From positions 1,302,001-1,366,000 of the forward strand of contig NZ_WMBQ01000001.1 of assembly GCF_009708035.1 (NCBI RefSeq): 64,000 nt of DNA, read 5' to 3'. Positions 17,037-26,020 of the stretch are shown here, piece after piece (position 1 is the stretch's first letter; the number at the start of each line of letters is the position of its first letter). The DNA is from Hyphomicrobium album. Lineage in GTDB: Bacteria > Pseudomonadota > Alphaproteobacteria > Rhizobiales > Hyphomicrobiaceae. Below the pieces are notes generated by a model, which was given only the letters and a program-made list of their open reading frames with translations, was not told the DNA's origin and did not search any database. A program made the position numbers and the translations under genes.

Positions 17037-17327
17037 TCAGCGCTTCACGCTGGTCAGATAGCGCTTGGGCACTTCGCCGGCGGCGACGAGCGCGTCCACG
17101 CAGCGACGCGACAGGCTGCGGCGTGAGGCGAGCATGCAGCTGCGCAGCTCGGGCGTGCCGATCGAGTACTTCGCACAGAAGCGATAGTAGTCACGCTCGC
17201 ATGCAGAGTTGACGCGCGCCGAGTAGGCATCCGCCGTCGAGCCGGCAGCAAACGCCATGAGAGCAGCCACACCCGCAGCGGCTGCACGTATCACCGGGCG
17301 CGCCCGGCCGTGTGAGCACCTGTGCAT
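17037..17327 (-). CDS. Small secreted cysteine-rich-repeat protein
   Basis: 96 residues from the ATG at 17327. A basic N-terminus and hydrophobic segment form a signal peptide ending near STADA-Y. The mature part holds CERDYYRFCAKYSIGTPEL, RSCM, and SRRC, the spacing seen in GLG1-type cysteine-rich repeats of proteobacterial secreted proteins (C-x3-D-x2-RFC-x10-LRSCM). Function unknown; probably periplasmic. Confidence 0.72.
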   Translation of the reverse strand: MHRCSHGRARPVIRAAAAGVAALMAFAAGSTADAYSARVNSACERDYYRFCAKYSIGTPELRSCMLASRRSLSRRCVDALVAAGEVPKRYLTSVKR

Positions 17328-17469
17328 TGATCCCAGTTTCTCTCTTTGAGCTTCCCCTCGGGCTTGCGCCCACGGGCTGCATCCCCACTGCAGCACCGCG
17401 AATCCAAGCTAGCTCAGCACCTCAATCAAGAACAGTGACCGGAGGGCCGCGCCGCCGCAAAAAATGCCA

Positions 17470-18834
17470 TCAGCGCTTATGCTTAGCGTACGGATTTTCA
17501 CCCTTGCGCAGGTTCAGGCGCAGCGGCACGCCGGGCAGGTCGAACGCCTCGCGCAGACTGTTGGTGAGGTAGCGGATGTATGATTTCGGCAAGTCTTCGG
17601 GACGCGAACAGAAGGCGACGAACGTCGGAGGTCGCGTCGATGGCTGCGTGATGTAGCGCAGTTTGATGCGCCGGCCGCTGACGGCAGGCGGCGAGTGACG
17701 CGCCAGCGCCTCTTCAAGCCAGCGGTTGAGACTGGGAGTTGGAACGCGCCGGTTCCAGCTGTCGTAGGCGTCGAGCACCGCCTTTGCCAACTTGTCGACG
17801 CCACGGCCGCTCAGCGCCGACAGCGGCACCAGCGTCACGCCCGGCACCTGCGACAGCCGCTCGCCGAGCGTTTCGCGTAGCTCCTTGAGCGTCTTCTGCT
17901 TGTCCTCGACAAGGTCCCACTTGTTGACGGCGATGACGAGCGCGCGTCCCTCCTCGGTGACGAGATCGCCAATCGTCAGGTCCTGATGCTCGAAGGGGCG
18001 CTCGGCGTCGATCAGCAGCACGACGACTTCGGCAAACCGGATGGCACGAATGGCATCGGAGGCGCTGAGCTTCTCCGCCGCCTCCGTGATCTTCGCCTTG
18101 CGGCGCAAGCCGGCGGTGTCGAACAGGCGCACCTTGCGCCCCAACCATTCGAGATCGCTCGGCACGGAATCGCGCGTCAGCCCCGGCTCCGGGCCGGTGA
18201 TCATCCGCTCCTCACCGAGGATGGCGTTGACGAGCGTCGACTTGCCGGCGTTGGGGCGCCCGACGATCGCCACGCGGATCGGTCGCGCCGTAGCCGGCGG
18301 CTCTTCCGCGTCCTCGCCCGGCCGCACGTATTTGAGACCCAGCGCGGCGAGCATCTCGCCGACGAGATCGCTCAGCCCTTCCCCGTGCTCGGCAGAGATC
18401 GCGACCGGCTCGCCGAAGCCGAGCTCGTAGGCGGCATAGAAGCCTTCTTCGCCGGCTCGGCCTTCGCTCTTGTTGGCGACCAGCACTATCGGACGGCCCG
18501 ATGCGCGCGCCAGTTTGGAGAACGACTTGTCGTCGGACGTGATGCCCTCGCGCGCATCGATGACGAACAACACGAGGTCGGCAGCGGCCAGCGCCGCCTC
18601 GCTCTGCTGGCGCATGCGCTCGGCGATCGACCCGCGCTTCGCCTGCTCGAGCCCGGCGGTATCGACGATCGTCACGAGGTTGCCGGCAAGGTCCGCCTCT
18701 TCCTCGCGTCGGTCGCGCGTAAGCCCCGGCATGTCGGAGACGAGCGCGCTGCGCTTGCCGGTCAGCCGGTTGAAGAGCGTCGACTTGCCGACGTTAGGCC
18801 GGCCGATGATAGCGATGACGGGAGGTGAGGACAT
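17470..18834 (-). CDS. der: Ribosome biogenesis GTPase Der (EngA)
   Basis: 454 residues with two tandem GTPase domains: GRPNVGKST, DTAGL and NKSE in the first (about 10-170), GRPNAGKST, DTAGL and NKWD in the second (about 190-365), then the KH-like domain. Needed for 50S subunit assembly. It is the last gene of the yfgM-bamB-der run, transcribed on the minus strand, 92 nt after bamB. Confidence 0.97.
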   Translation of the reverse strand: MSSPPVIAIIGRPNVGKSTLFNRLTGKRSALVSDMPGLTRDRREEEADLAGNLVTIVDTAGLEQAKRGSIAERMRQQSEAALAAADLVLFVIDAREGITSDDKSFSKLARASGRPIVLVANKSEGRAGEEGFYAAYELGFGEPVAISAEHGEGLSDLVGEMLAALGLKYVRPGEDAEEPPATARPIRVAIVGRPNAGKSTLVNAILGEERMITGPEPGLTRDSVPSDLEWLGRKVRLFDTAGLRRKAKITEAAEKLSASDAIRAIRFAEVVVLLIDAERPFEHQDLTIGDLVTEEGRALVIAVNKWDLVEDKQKTLKELRETLGERLSQVPGVTLVPLSALSGRGVDKLAKAVLDAYDSWNRRVPTPSLNRWLEEALARHSPPAVSGRRIKLRYITQPSTRPPTFVAFCSRPEDLPKSYIRYLTNSLREAFDLPGVPLRLNLRKGENPYAKHKR

Positions 18835-18926
18835 GGAGGACGACGGACCGGGGCTGATGGGAAGCGGCGCTTATCGCGCATTCGCCGCTCCGAAGATAGA
18901 GCGGCGCCCCCAACGGATCCGTTAAG

Positions 18927-20297
18927 CTAGTTGAGCGCCATGAGCGTGGCGCTGTCGCTCAGGACGTACATGCGACCCTGCGCGACGACCGGGGCGATAT
19001 AGAAGGCCCCGCCCAGCTCTTTCTGCCCGGTGACCTTGCCCGTCGTCGCTTCGACGCTGACCAAGGTGCCCCCCGTCGACGTGAGCCAGAGATGGTCGCC
19101 GGCGAGCGTCGGCCCCGCCCACGCACCGTTGCCCGGCAGCTTCGTGGCCCATTGCGTCTTGCCGTCGCTACGCGACAGCGCCATGAGCTGTCCTTGCGTA
19201 TCGACCACGAACACACTGCCGCCCGCCACCCAGGGAGTCTGGGTGCCGGGCACGTTGATCGACCACAGCCGCTCGCCGCTCGCCGCCTGCGTGGCGATCA
19301 TGCGGCCCGCATGGCCAACCGCGAATACGGTGCCGCTGTCGATCGCGGGACGCGCCGCGTCGCTCATCGATGCAACTTGCGACGTGGTGCGCGTGCGCGC
19401 GAGATTTTCCGACCAAGCGGTCGTGCCGTCGGCCACGTTGAGCGCGACGAGGTCGCCCGACGGATAGGGCACGACAACGATGTTGCCGTCGACCGCAGGG
19501 CTCGCATTGTTTATGAGGCTCGCCTGCTGGGGCACGCCGCGGGCCGACCAAATTTCGCCGCCGTCGGCGCCGGCGAAACAGAAGAAGCGACCATCGAGCG
19601 ATATGACGAAAACCCGGTCTCCGGCCGCCGTCGGCGAGGAGCGGATCGGCGCCTCGAGCTGCTTCTCCCAGATCGCCTTGCCGTTTTGCGGATCGATGGC
19701 GACGACGTTGCCGTAGCCGCTCGCCGCGTACAGGCGCCCGTTGTCGAACGCCAGACCGCCGCCGTAGCCGCCGCCACTGCTACTGCCGCCAAATGAATAC
19801 CAAGGCCCGCTGCTTTCGCGCTTCGGTTTGAGCGATACGCGCCAGATGGCCGAGCCGCCTGAAGTCGAGAAGGCGGCAACGTTGCCCTCCGCGTCGAGCG
19901 TATAGACGCGGTCGCCTTGCACGATCGGCCGTGCAGTCAGACGTCCGCTGCTGCCCGAGCCTTCGCCGATGTCGACGCTCCACACGACGTTGGCGGCGCC
20001 GCCGAACGCGAGATTTCCGGGGGCGTTGTTCGCGTCACCGCCCGGCTGCGTCCAGTTCTCGTTGACGCGCGGCGCCGGCAGCGTGATCGGGGTGAAAGCA
20101 GCGGCAAGCTCGCCCGTCTCCGGCCCGACCGCCTGCATGACGGGGACGCGCTTACCGGGAAGCGCCACCTGCTTTTCGGCGAAGGGGTTCAGGTTAGCGA
20201 GCTTAGGGAGCGATGGTCCGTCGCCGGCGCAGCCGGCAAGCAGCACGACGGCGCAGAGCCCTGCACCAACCACACCGCTCCGCGTCCCACCCCTCAT
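18927..20297 (-). CDS. bamB: BamB-like outer-membrane assembly lipoprotein (PQQ beta-propeller)
   Basis: 456 residues. The lipobox LLAG-C near residue 23 indicates a lipoprotein. The rest is a series of PQQ-like blades (repeated DG..W......., GKAIWEKQLEAPIRSSP, GRVFVIS-like strands). BamB helps the BAM complex insert outer-membrane proteins. Its start is 11 nt from the stop of the yfgM-like gene, with GGGGGA just upstream. Confidence 0.88.
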   Translation of the reverse strand: MRGGTRSGVVGAGLCAVVLLAGCAGDGPSLPKLANLNPFAEKQVALPGKRVPVMQAVGPETGELAAAFTPITLPAPRVNENWTQPGGDANNAPGNLAFGGAANVVWSVDIGEGSGSSGRLTARPIVQGDRVYTLDAEGNVAAFSTSGGSAIWRVSLKPKRESSGPWYSFGGSSSGGGYGGGLAFDNGRLYAASGYGNVVAIDPQNGKAIWEKQLEAPIRSSPTAAGDRVFVISLDGRFFCFAGADGGEIWSARGVPQQASLINNASPAVDGNIVVVPYPSGDLVALNVADGTTAWSENLARTRTTSQVASMSDAARPAIDSGTVFAVGHAGRMIATQAASGERLWSINVPGTQTPWVAGGSVFVVDTQGQLMALSRSDGKTQWATKLPGNGAWAGPTLAGDHLWLTSTGGTLVSVEATTGKVTGQKELGGAFYIAPVVAQGRMYVLSDSATLMALN

Positions 20298-20308
20298 AAA
20301 TCCCCCGT

Positions 20309-21082
20309 TCAGTCCTTTTTGGCCGGCGGCATCGTGGGCGCCGGCGGTGTCGTAGCAGCCGGCGGACTTTCAGACTTTGCCGGCGCGGCAGCCGGTGCCG
20401 GCGCGTCGGCCTTCTTGGCGATCTCTCCGGCAGCGATCTCGGCCATCACGATCTGTGCTCGCTCGCTGATGCTCTGCGGCGTCGATTGATCGATGAACAA
20501 CGGCGTCAGCAGCGTGCGCGCCTCCGTCGTCTTGCCGGCCTTGTAAGCGGCCAAGCCCAGCAGCTCCCGTGCACTGTACCGCCACGCGCTGTTTTCAGCC
20601 ATCAGAGGGGTGAGCCGATTCTCCATCTCGGTAAAGTCAGCCTCCCCGAGACGCAGGCCAGCCGCCTGGATCTTTGCAAACTCGCGCAGCATCGGATCGG
20701 CGCCCGCATCGTTGGCGAGTGCCTCGTATGTGGAGAGCGCTTCTGCCTTCTTCCCCTGCTTGGCGAGCGCGCCACCGAGTTGCAGTTGCGCCAGTGAACG
20801 GTATCCGCCGGCGCCGTCGCCTGCGATCTTCTCGAATTCCTTCTCGGCGCTGCCGTCCTTCTTGTCGTTCAGAAGGATCAGCGCGTCCTCGTAGCGCGCG
20901 CCGGACTCCTGCGCTGCGGCGAGCCGATGGCTTTCCCAGTATTTGAAGCCGAGCACGCCAAACACCACCGCGGCTGCGGCCGCGAGGACGTAGGTGCCGT
21001 ACTCCTTCCAGATCTTTTCGAGGCGTTCGCGCCTCAGCTCTTCCTCGACTTCGCGGAGAAGACCGTCGTCCTGTTGTGCCAT
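20309..21082 (-). CDS. YfgM-like membrane-anchored TPR protein
   Basis: 257 residues. A charged N-terminus (REVEEELRRERLEKIWKEYG) precedes one transmembrane helix (about 30-48), then TPR-type helices, and a Pro/Ala/Lys-rich tail. The family (DUF2133/TPR_21) acts as a periplasmic partner of the Sec translocon and chaperones. Immediately upstream of bamB and der, the arrangement typical of proteobacteria. Confidence 0.85.
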   Translation of the reverse strand: MAQQDDGLLREVEEELRRERLEKIWKEYGTYVLAAAAAVVFGVLGFKYWESHRLAAAQESGARYEDALILLNDKKDGSAEKEFEKIAGDGAGGYRSLAQLQLGGALAKQGKKAEALSTYEALANDAGADPMLREFAKIQAAGLRLGEADFTEMENRLTPLMAENSAWRYSARELLGLAAYKAGKTTEARTLLTPLFIDQSTPQSISERAQIVMAEIAAGEIAKKADAPAPAAAPAKSESPPAATTPPAPTMPPAKKD

Positions 21083-21218
21083 CGCTTGCTCTTTTCAGCC
21101 CTTGCCCTTGGCGCGTTTCTTGACAGAGGCCCGGTGGGCTTCTGGATGCCGCATACATAACCGACGGCATCCCCCGCGCAAGCGATTGATCGGCCGGGGT
21201 GCCGAGGGAAGGCGCTCG

Positions 21219-22130
21219 TTACGCTTTGCTGCTCGGGGTTTTCGACTTTTTCGTGGCCCTGCCGGTGTTTGCCCCGACCCGCTCGGGCGCGCGGCGCTCC
21301 TTTGAGGGCGCCCCGTCCTGCATTGCATAGGTATGCTCGGGGGTGGGGAACGCGCGGGTCCGCACGTCCTCTGCATACGTGCGGATGGCGTCCTCGATGA
21401 CCTCGCCGACCTTGCCGAACTTCTTGACGAAGCGCGGTACGCGCGGGCTCAAACCCAGCATGTCCTCCATGACCAGGATCTGGCCGTCGCAGGCGAGCGA
21501 GGCGCCGATTCCGATGGTCGGTATCGGAATGGAGGCCGTGATGCGCGCGGCGAGCGGCTCGGTGATCGCTTCGAGCACGATCCCGAAGGCACCGGACTCG
21601 GCGACCTGGCGCGCGTCTTCCTCGATCGCCGCCCATTCCTCGCGCTGCCGCCCTTGCGCCTTGAAGCCGCCGATCACGTTCACCGACTGGGGCGTGAGGC
21701 CGATGTGCGACATCACCGGAATGCCGCGATCGACGAGATAGCGGATTGTTTCCGCCATGCGCCGGCCGCCCTCGATCTTCACAGCGCCACAGTCGGTCTC
21801 TTTCATGACCTTCGCGCAGTTTCTGAAGGCGACGGCCGGACTCTCCTCGTAGGAGCCGAATGGCATGTCGACGACGACCAGCGCGCGCCGGGCGCCGCGC
21901 ACCACGGCGCGCCCGTGCATGATCATGAGGTCAAGGGGAACTGGAACGGTTGTCTCATAGCCATGCATAACCATGCCGAGGCTGTCGCCCACGAGCAGGA
22001 AATCGCAATAGCGGTCGGCGATCGCGGCCGTGTGCGCATGATAGGCGGTGAGGGCGACGATTGGCTGGCGGCGCTTCATCGCCGCAATATCGGGCGCCAT
22101 CAAGCGCTTCTGGGTGCTGTGAACCGACAT
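21219..22130 (-). CDS. panB: 3-methyl-2-oxobutanoate hydroxymethyltransferase PanB
   Basis: 303 residues. Metal and substrate motifs are intact: [30 protein letters not shown] and IGIGA. It makes ketopantoate from 2-oxoisovalerate and 5,10-methylene-THF in pantothenate/CoA synthesis. The C-terminal 30 residues are a Lys/Arg-rich extension beyond the family core. No panC is adjacent. Confidence 0.95.
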   Translation of the reverse strand: MSVHSTQKRLMAPDIAAMKRRQPIVALTAYHAHTAAIADRYCDFLLVGDSLGMVMHGYETTVPVPLDLMIMHGRAVVRGARRALVVVDMPFGSYEESPAVAFRNCAKVMKETDCGAVKIEGGRRMAETIRYLVDRGIPVMSHIGLTPQSVNVIGGFKAQGRQREEWAAIEEDARQVAESGAFGIVLEAITEPLAARITASIPIPTIGIGASLACDGQILVMEDMLGLSPRVPRFVKKFGKVGEVIEDAIRTYAEDVRTRAFPTPEHTYAMQDGAPSKERRAPERVGANTGRATKKSKTPSSKA

Positions 22131-22339
22131 GAACTGAAGGATACTCTCTTTATGGACTGGCGTCGCGGCAACCTAGTGATCCTCAGCCCCGCAAACCAGT
22201 GGCGCGGCTGCCGCGCCTTGCAATCGATCTTCGAAAGGAGTTCCTTTTCAGCGTCTTGCTAACGAAGATTTAGGGTTAAAATCATCATATAGAACGATCT
22301 CTTCCAGGACACTTCGCAAATTCCGTTTGGGGGCCTTCC

Positions 22340-24061
22340 GTGCAAACGATTGTGAAAATCAACGCTGGCGCCATTTCCGGCAGCCTCCGTCTCTCCACAG
22401 TAGCCATTTTCCTCGCCGCCGGATTGCTGGTTGCAGCAACGCCGGAACGCGCCGAGGCCCAGTTCTATCCCTGGGGATGGGGTAACACAGCTCCTTGGCA
22501 ACAGAAGCCGCGCCGCCAACGCCGTGCCGCTCCCCGTTACGTCGAGCCGACGGACGAGAAGCCGGCGACCGCGCTGCCCAAGCCGACCGGTCCCCTGGTG
22601 CTCGTGGTGTCGATCGGGAAGCAGACGGTCACGGTCTACGACGACGGCAAGGTCATCGCCAAGTCGCCGATCTCCAGTGGCACGGCGTCGAACCCGACGC
22701 CGACCGGCATCTTCTCGATCCTCGAGAAGAACCGCTATCACTACTCCAACCTCTATGGCGGCGCGCCCATGCCGTTCATGCAGCGTGTGACCAACTCCGG
22801 CGTCGCCATGCACGCCGGCGACCTGCCAGGCTACCCCGCCTCACACGGTTGCATCCGCCTCCCCTATAGCTTTGCGCGCAGCTTGTTCGGCATCACCGAC
22901 GTCGGCGCTCGCGTCATCATCACTGATGAGGATCCGACCCCGGCGGAGTTCAACAGCCCGCACCTGGTCGCACCGCTGCCTCCCGACAACGTCGTGCAGA
23001 ACGCCGCGGCACCGGGCGCCTCCAATATGATCGGCGTAAGCCCCGCTACGGCCGGCGATGGCACGCGCACGCGCGGCATGGCCGCCGCCCGGCGCGCCGC
23101 CGAGCGCGACCGGCTCGTGTCGGCCATCACCGAAGCGGAGAATGCCAAGACGGCTGCCCAGAACCAGGCGATCGCCGCCGCCAAGGCCGTGCAGGACGGC
23201 AAGGACCTGATCCGCAAGGAGCGCGGCGAGGAAGGCCGTCTTGCCGAGGCCGCACGCAAGGCAGCCAAGGCCGCCGACCAGGCAGCCGACAAGTTCAAGG
23301 ATCTCACCGCCAAGCTCGCCAAGGTCGACGTCGCCACCCTCGATGCTGCAACGCTCGACAAGCAGAAGGCCGAGGAGGAGACGGAAGAGACCAAGATGCT
23401 CGACGACGCCGACGCCGCCGTTGCCGCCAAGCGAGTCGCCGAAACGCAGTCTGCCAAGGCCAAGCAGGCCGTGGCCGACGCCGGTGCGCTCGAGAAGGCA
23501 CGCAAGGTCGCCGCCGAGGACGTGAGGCACGCGGAAGAGGTGCTCGAAGGCGCCAAGGCCACGCTCGTCGCCGCCGACGCGCTCGATGCCCGCAAGGACT
23601 ATCCGGTCTCGGTCTTCATCAGCCGCAAGACCGGCCGCCTCATCGCCAAGCTCGGCTTCGTGCAGGTCCTCGACGTGCCGGTGACCATCGCCGCCGCCGA
23701 CAAGCCGCTCGGCACGCACGTGCTCACCGCCACCCATTTCACCGACGGCGAGAAGGCACTGCGCTGGAACTCGGTTACGTTTAAGCCCTCCGAGACCGCG
23801 CAGTACATCCGCCGCAAGAAGCGCCGCCACGACGACGAGGCGCCGGTGGTGGCGGCCAGTCATGACGCGGACGCTGCCGCGGCGCTGGAGCGCATCCAGA
23901 TGCCGAAGGAGACCGCCGAGCAGCTCGCCGAGCTGATGAAGCCTGGCTCCTCGTTCATCATTTCCGACTACGGCCTCAGCCGCGAGACGAGTGCGCGTAC
24001 CGAGTTCGTGGTCGAGCCGTGGCGCAGCCGTCCGGACAGCGCCGAGACGCGCTACTACTAA
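22340..24061 (+). CDS. L,D-transpeptidase with coiled-coil insert and second degenerate YkuD-like domain
   Basis: 573 residues starting at GTG 22340 (GGGGG 6 nt upstream; no better ATG). A signal peptide ends near ERAEA-Q. The YkuD domain (about 85-200) has His158 and the catalytic SHGC with Cys171. Residues about 245-410 are an Ala/Lys/Glu-rich coiled coil. The C-terminal third repeats the beginning of a YkuD fold (VFISRKTGRLIAKLG, PLGTHVLTATHF) and ends in FIISDYGLSRET, but has no SHGC motif. L,D-transpeptidases make 3-3 crosslinks or attach lipoproteins or outer-membrane proteins to peptidoglycan; which applies here is not visible. Confidence 0.87.
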   Translation: MQTIVKINAGAISGSLRLSTVAIFLAAGLLVAATPERAEAQFYPWGWGNTAPWQQKPRRQRRAAPRYVEPTDEKPATALPKPTGPLVLVVSIGKQTVTVYDDGKVIAKSPISSGTASNPTPTGIFSILEKNRYHYSNLYGGAPMPFMQRVTNSGVAMHAGDLPGYPASHGCIRLPYSFARSLFGITDVGARVIITDEDPTPAEFNSPHLVAPLPPDNVVQNAAAPGASNMIGVSPATAGDGTRTRGMAAARRAAERDRLVSAITEAENAKTAAQNQAIAAAKAVQDGKDLIRKERGEEGRLAEAARKAAKAADQAADKFKDLTAKLAKVDVATLDAATLDKQKAEEETEETKMLDDADAAVAAKRVAETQSAKAKQAVADAGALEKARKVAAEDVRHAEEVLEGAKATLVAADALDARKDYPVSVFISRKTGRLIAKLGFVQVLDVPVTIAAADKPLGTHVLTATHFTDGEKALRWNSVTFKPSETAQYIRRKKRRHDDEAPVVAASHDADAAAALERIQMPKETAEQLAELMKPGSSFIISDYGLSRETSARTEFVVEPWRSRPDSAETRYY

Positions 24062-24086
24062 ATTCGCCGGGCGGCGCGTCGGGCTG

Positions 24087-24584
24087 TCATCCTGGCAGCT
24101 TGATGTGCCGCTCCGGCGGTGAGCTTACGACGGCGACCTCATCACCGATCGACACGCGGCCACCCTCGAGCACTTTGCAGGTCACGCCGCCACGCCATTC
24201 GGGGTGCAGCGCTTTGAGCAGACCCTTGCGCGCTGCCTCCATGCGCGCACACGGGCTCGTCGGATAGGTGACCTCGAGCAGCGCCGCGCCGATCCGCAAC
24301 GTCGCGCCGATGGCCCGCGGCAGGCGGACGCCCTCCACCAGAAGATTGGCGCGCCGCATCGTCCAATCTAGATCGAGCGCGCCCGGATCGCCTTCCGCGG
24401 CCAGCTGCGCCAGCGCCGCCTCCCAATCCTCGCGGGCGAGGATGGTCACGGCGCGGCGCTTGAACTTCGCGCCCTTGTGGTCCCCGGCAACGCCGGCTTC
24501 CAGGCTGATCTCGACAGCGTCGACCGTCTGCATCGGCGCGAACCGTGCTGGACGCCAGGCGATGCCGATCAGTCTGCCCGTCAT
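24087..24584 (-). CDS. MOSC domain protein
   Basis: 165 residues. GVAGDHKGAKFKRRAVTI and the conserved Cys in TSPCARM mark the MOSC fold, found in molybdenum-cofactor sulfurases and related sulfur carriers. A stand-alone MOSC protein of YiiM-like size. The palindromic repeat element A ends 3 nt before its ATG, so the repeat forms the 5' leader; an AGGA in that repeat is the only Shine-Dalgarno candidate. Confidence 0.85.
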   Translation of the reverse strand: MTGRLIGIAWRPARFAPMQTVDAVEISLEAGVAGDHKGAKFKRRAVTILAREDWEAALAQLAAEGDPGALDLDWTMRRANLLVEGVRLPRAIGATLRIGAALLEVTYPTSPCARMEAARKGLLKALHPEWRGGVTCKVLEGGRVSIGDEVAVVSSPPERHIKLPG

Positions 24585-24587
24585 GCA

Positions 24588-24662
24588 CTAGTGTCCTGAT
24601 CGCGAAATTCGTCTCATCTTGCGGAGGGCTCCGAACGAATTTCGCGATCTGAAGGACACTAG
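24588..24662. repeat. Palindromic repeat element A
   Basis: Long inverted repeat. Left arm CTAGTGTCC (24588-24596) plus ATCGCGAAATTCGT (24599-24612); right arm ACGAATTTCGCGAT (24635-24648) plus GGACACTAG (24654-24662). Shares CTAGTGT ends and GATCGNGAAATTCG cores with elements B, C and D. Confidence 0.85.
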
Positions 24663-24680
24663 CGAGAGTAGATGTTTCTG

Positions 24681-24755
24681 GCGTGATTCAGATCGAGAAG
24701 TCCGCTTACTGAACCCAGCCTAGCGCGACGTCGCGGACCTCTCGATCATCACGCC
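24681..24755. repeat. Palindromic repeat element B
   Basis: Inverted repeat of the same family. Left arm GCGTGATTCAGATCGAGAAG then TCCGC (24681-24705); right arm GCGGACCTCTCGATCATCAC and GCC (24733-24755). Lacks the terminal CTAG. The right arm covers the stop codon of the NnrU gene (24749-24751). Confidence 0.75.
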
Positions 24756-25330
24756 AGCGGCGAGACGCCGATGACGAGCTCGTGCAGGTAGAGGACGATG
24801 AGCGCGTAGAGCGCCACGCCGAGCACCACGACGATCACGTCGTTGATCCACGGTCCGCTGCCCTTGCCGAGCGGGCCCAGATCGCCGCGCTTCTTCACCG
24901 AGATGCGGTCATAGACGGCGAAGGCGAGGAAGCTGCCGAACAGTATGAGCGCCGCGAGATTGCCGTTGGCCAGAAGGTGGGCGAGCGCCCAGATCTTGAT
25001 GGCCACCAGCATCGGATGCTTCAGCATGACGTGGATATGCGAGGGGATGTACGTCGCGACGAGCGCGATCATCGCCGGCAGCATCAGGGCCAGGGCGAGG
25101 TGGCGCGACCAGGTCGGCGGATCCCAGAGGATCGGATTCTTACCCGGATGAAGCTGCAGCTTGTAGAAACCGAGCACGATCAGCGCGAGGCCAACGAGCG
25201 AGAAAACCCCGAAAATCGCCTTGTAGCCGCCGGGTCCGAAGCGCGCGATCAACCCGTTCTTCAACTCGACGTTGGCGGGCACCAAGTGAACCGCAAAGAA
25301 CAAGATCAGTCCGATTACCATCACTAGCAT
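24749..25330 (-). CDS. NnrU family integral membrane protein
   Basis: 193 residues with about five transmembrane helices. HPMLVAIKIWALAHLLANGN and the start MLVMVIGLILFFAVHL are characteristic of NnrU, which is related to isoprenylcysteine methyltransferase-like membrane proteins and was named from denitrification clusters. No denitrification genes are near here. The ATG at 25330 has GGGGAGG 5 nt upstream; a longer frame to 25378 is not needed. Confidence 0.85.
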   Translation of the reverse strand: MLVMVIGLILFFAVHLVPANVELKNGLIARFGPGGYKAIFGVFSLVGLALIVLGFYKLQLHPGKNPILWDPPTWSRHLALALMLPAMIALVATYIPSHIHVMLKHPMLVAIKIWALAHLLANGNLAALILFGSFLAFAVYDRISVKKRGDLGPLGKGSGPWINDVIVVVLGVALYALIVLYLHELVIGVSPLA

Positions 25331-25615
25331 GGCGTCCTCCCCAGGAATTTTCTCGCGCGCCGGCCCCATCGTTGCCACGCTGCGGCCATCTCGGTAGGCT
25401 TTTTTAGTGTTCGGACGGTTCGGCCGCTAGTGCGCTCGATCGTCCGTGGTCGCGGGGACCAGTGCCTTGTCCAGCGTTCGAGGTGCTTCATGCAGTCACC
25501 CCGCGTACCCGTGCGTCAGCCGGTAGATCGATCCGGCAGGCCTCACTTGCGTCTTGTAGCCGGTACCCAGTTGCGGAATGCGTCCGATGCCTTCCACTTC
25601 GAAGGAGAACCGGCC

Positions 25616-26017
25616 ATGGCCGCACACGCTCAAGTAAAACCCGATTTCGACGGCGCCGACGATCGCCAGCTCGCCGACGACATCGCGCGCGCCATGCGCC
25701 ATAGGCCGCTGATGAGCCGCCTTGGCCGTGTCGATGCGGTGAACGCCAAGACGCCCGCCGCGGCCGTGCGAGCAACGCCCCTTGCGGCGGTGCCGGACGT
25801 CGCCGAACCGCCGCCCGTCGCCCAAGAGGAACGCTCGATCGAGGAAGTGATCGACGACCTGGGGTACGCGGCGGCGCCGCCCCCCAGCGCTCAGTGGCTC
25901 GACAAGGCGCGCAGCGCTCAACGCGCCGAGCGCCGGCGGCATGCCATCGCGTGGGTGACGACGCTCGGCATTGCCGGGGCTATCGTCGCCTCGGCGTCGC
26001 TGCTGCTGCACATCTGA
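25616..26017 (+). CDS. Small protein with C-terminal membrane anchor, function unknown
   Basis: 133 residues from the ATG at 25616, supported by AAGGAG 8 nt upstream. Mostly polar, Ala/Pro/Asp-rich, with a single hydrophobic segment at the very C-terminus (about 112-131), so probably tail-anchored with the body in the cytoplasm. Its 3' end is only 3 nt from the convergent PRMT-like gene. No family recognised. Confidence 0.65.
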   Translation: MAAHAQVKPDFDGADDRQLADDIARAMRHRPLMSRLGRVDAVNAKTPAAAVRATPLAAVPDVAEPPPVAQEERSIEEVIDDLGYAAAPPPSAQWLDKARSAQRAERRRHAIAWVTTLGIAGAIVASASLLLHI

Positions 26018-26020
26018 GAC

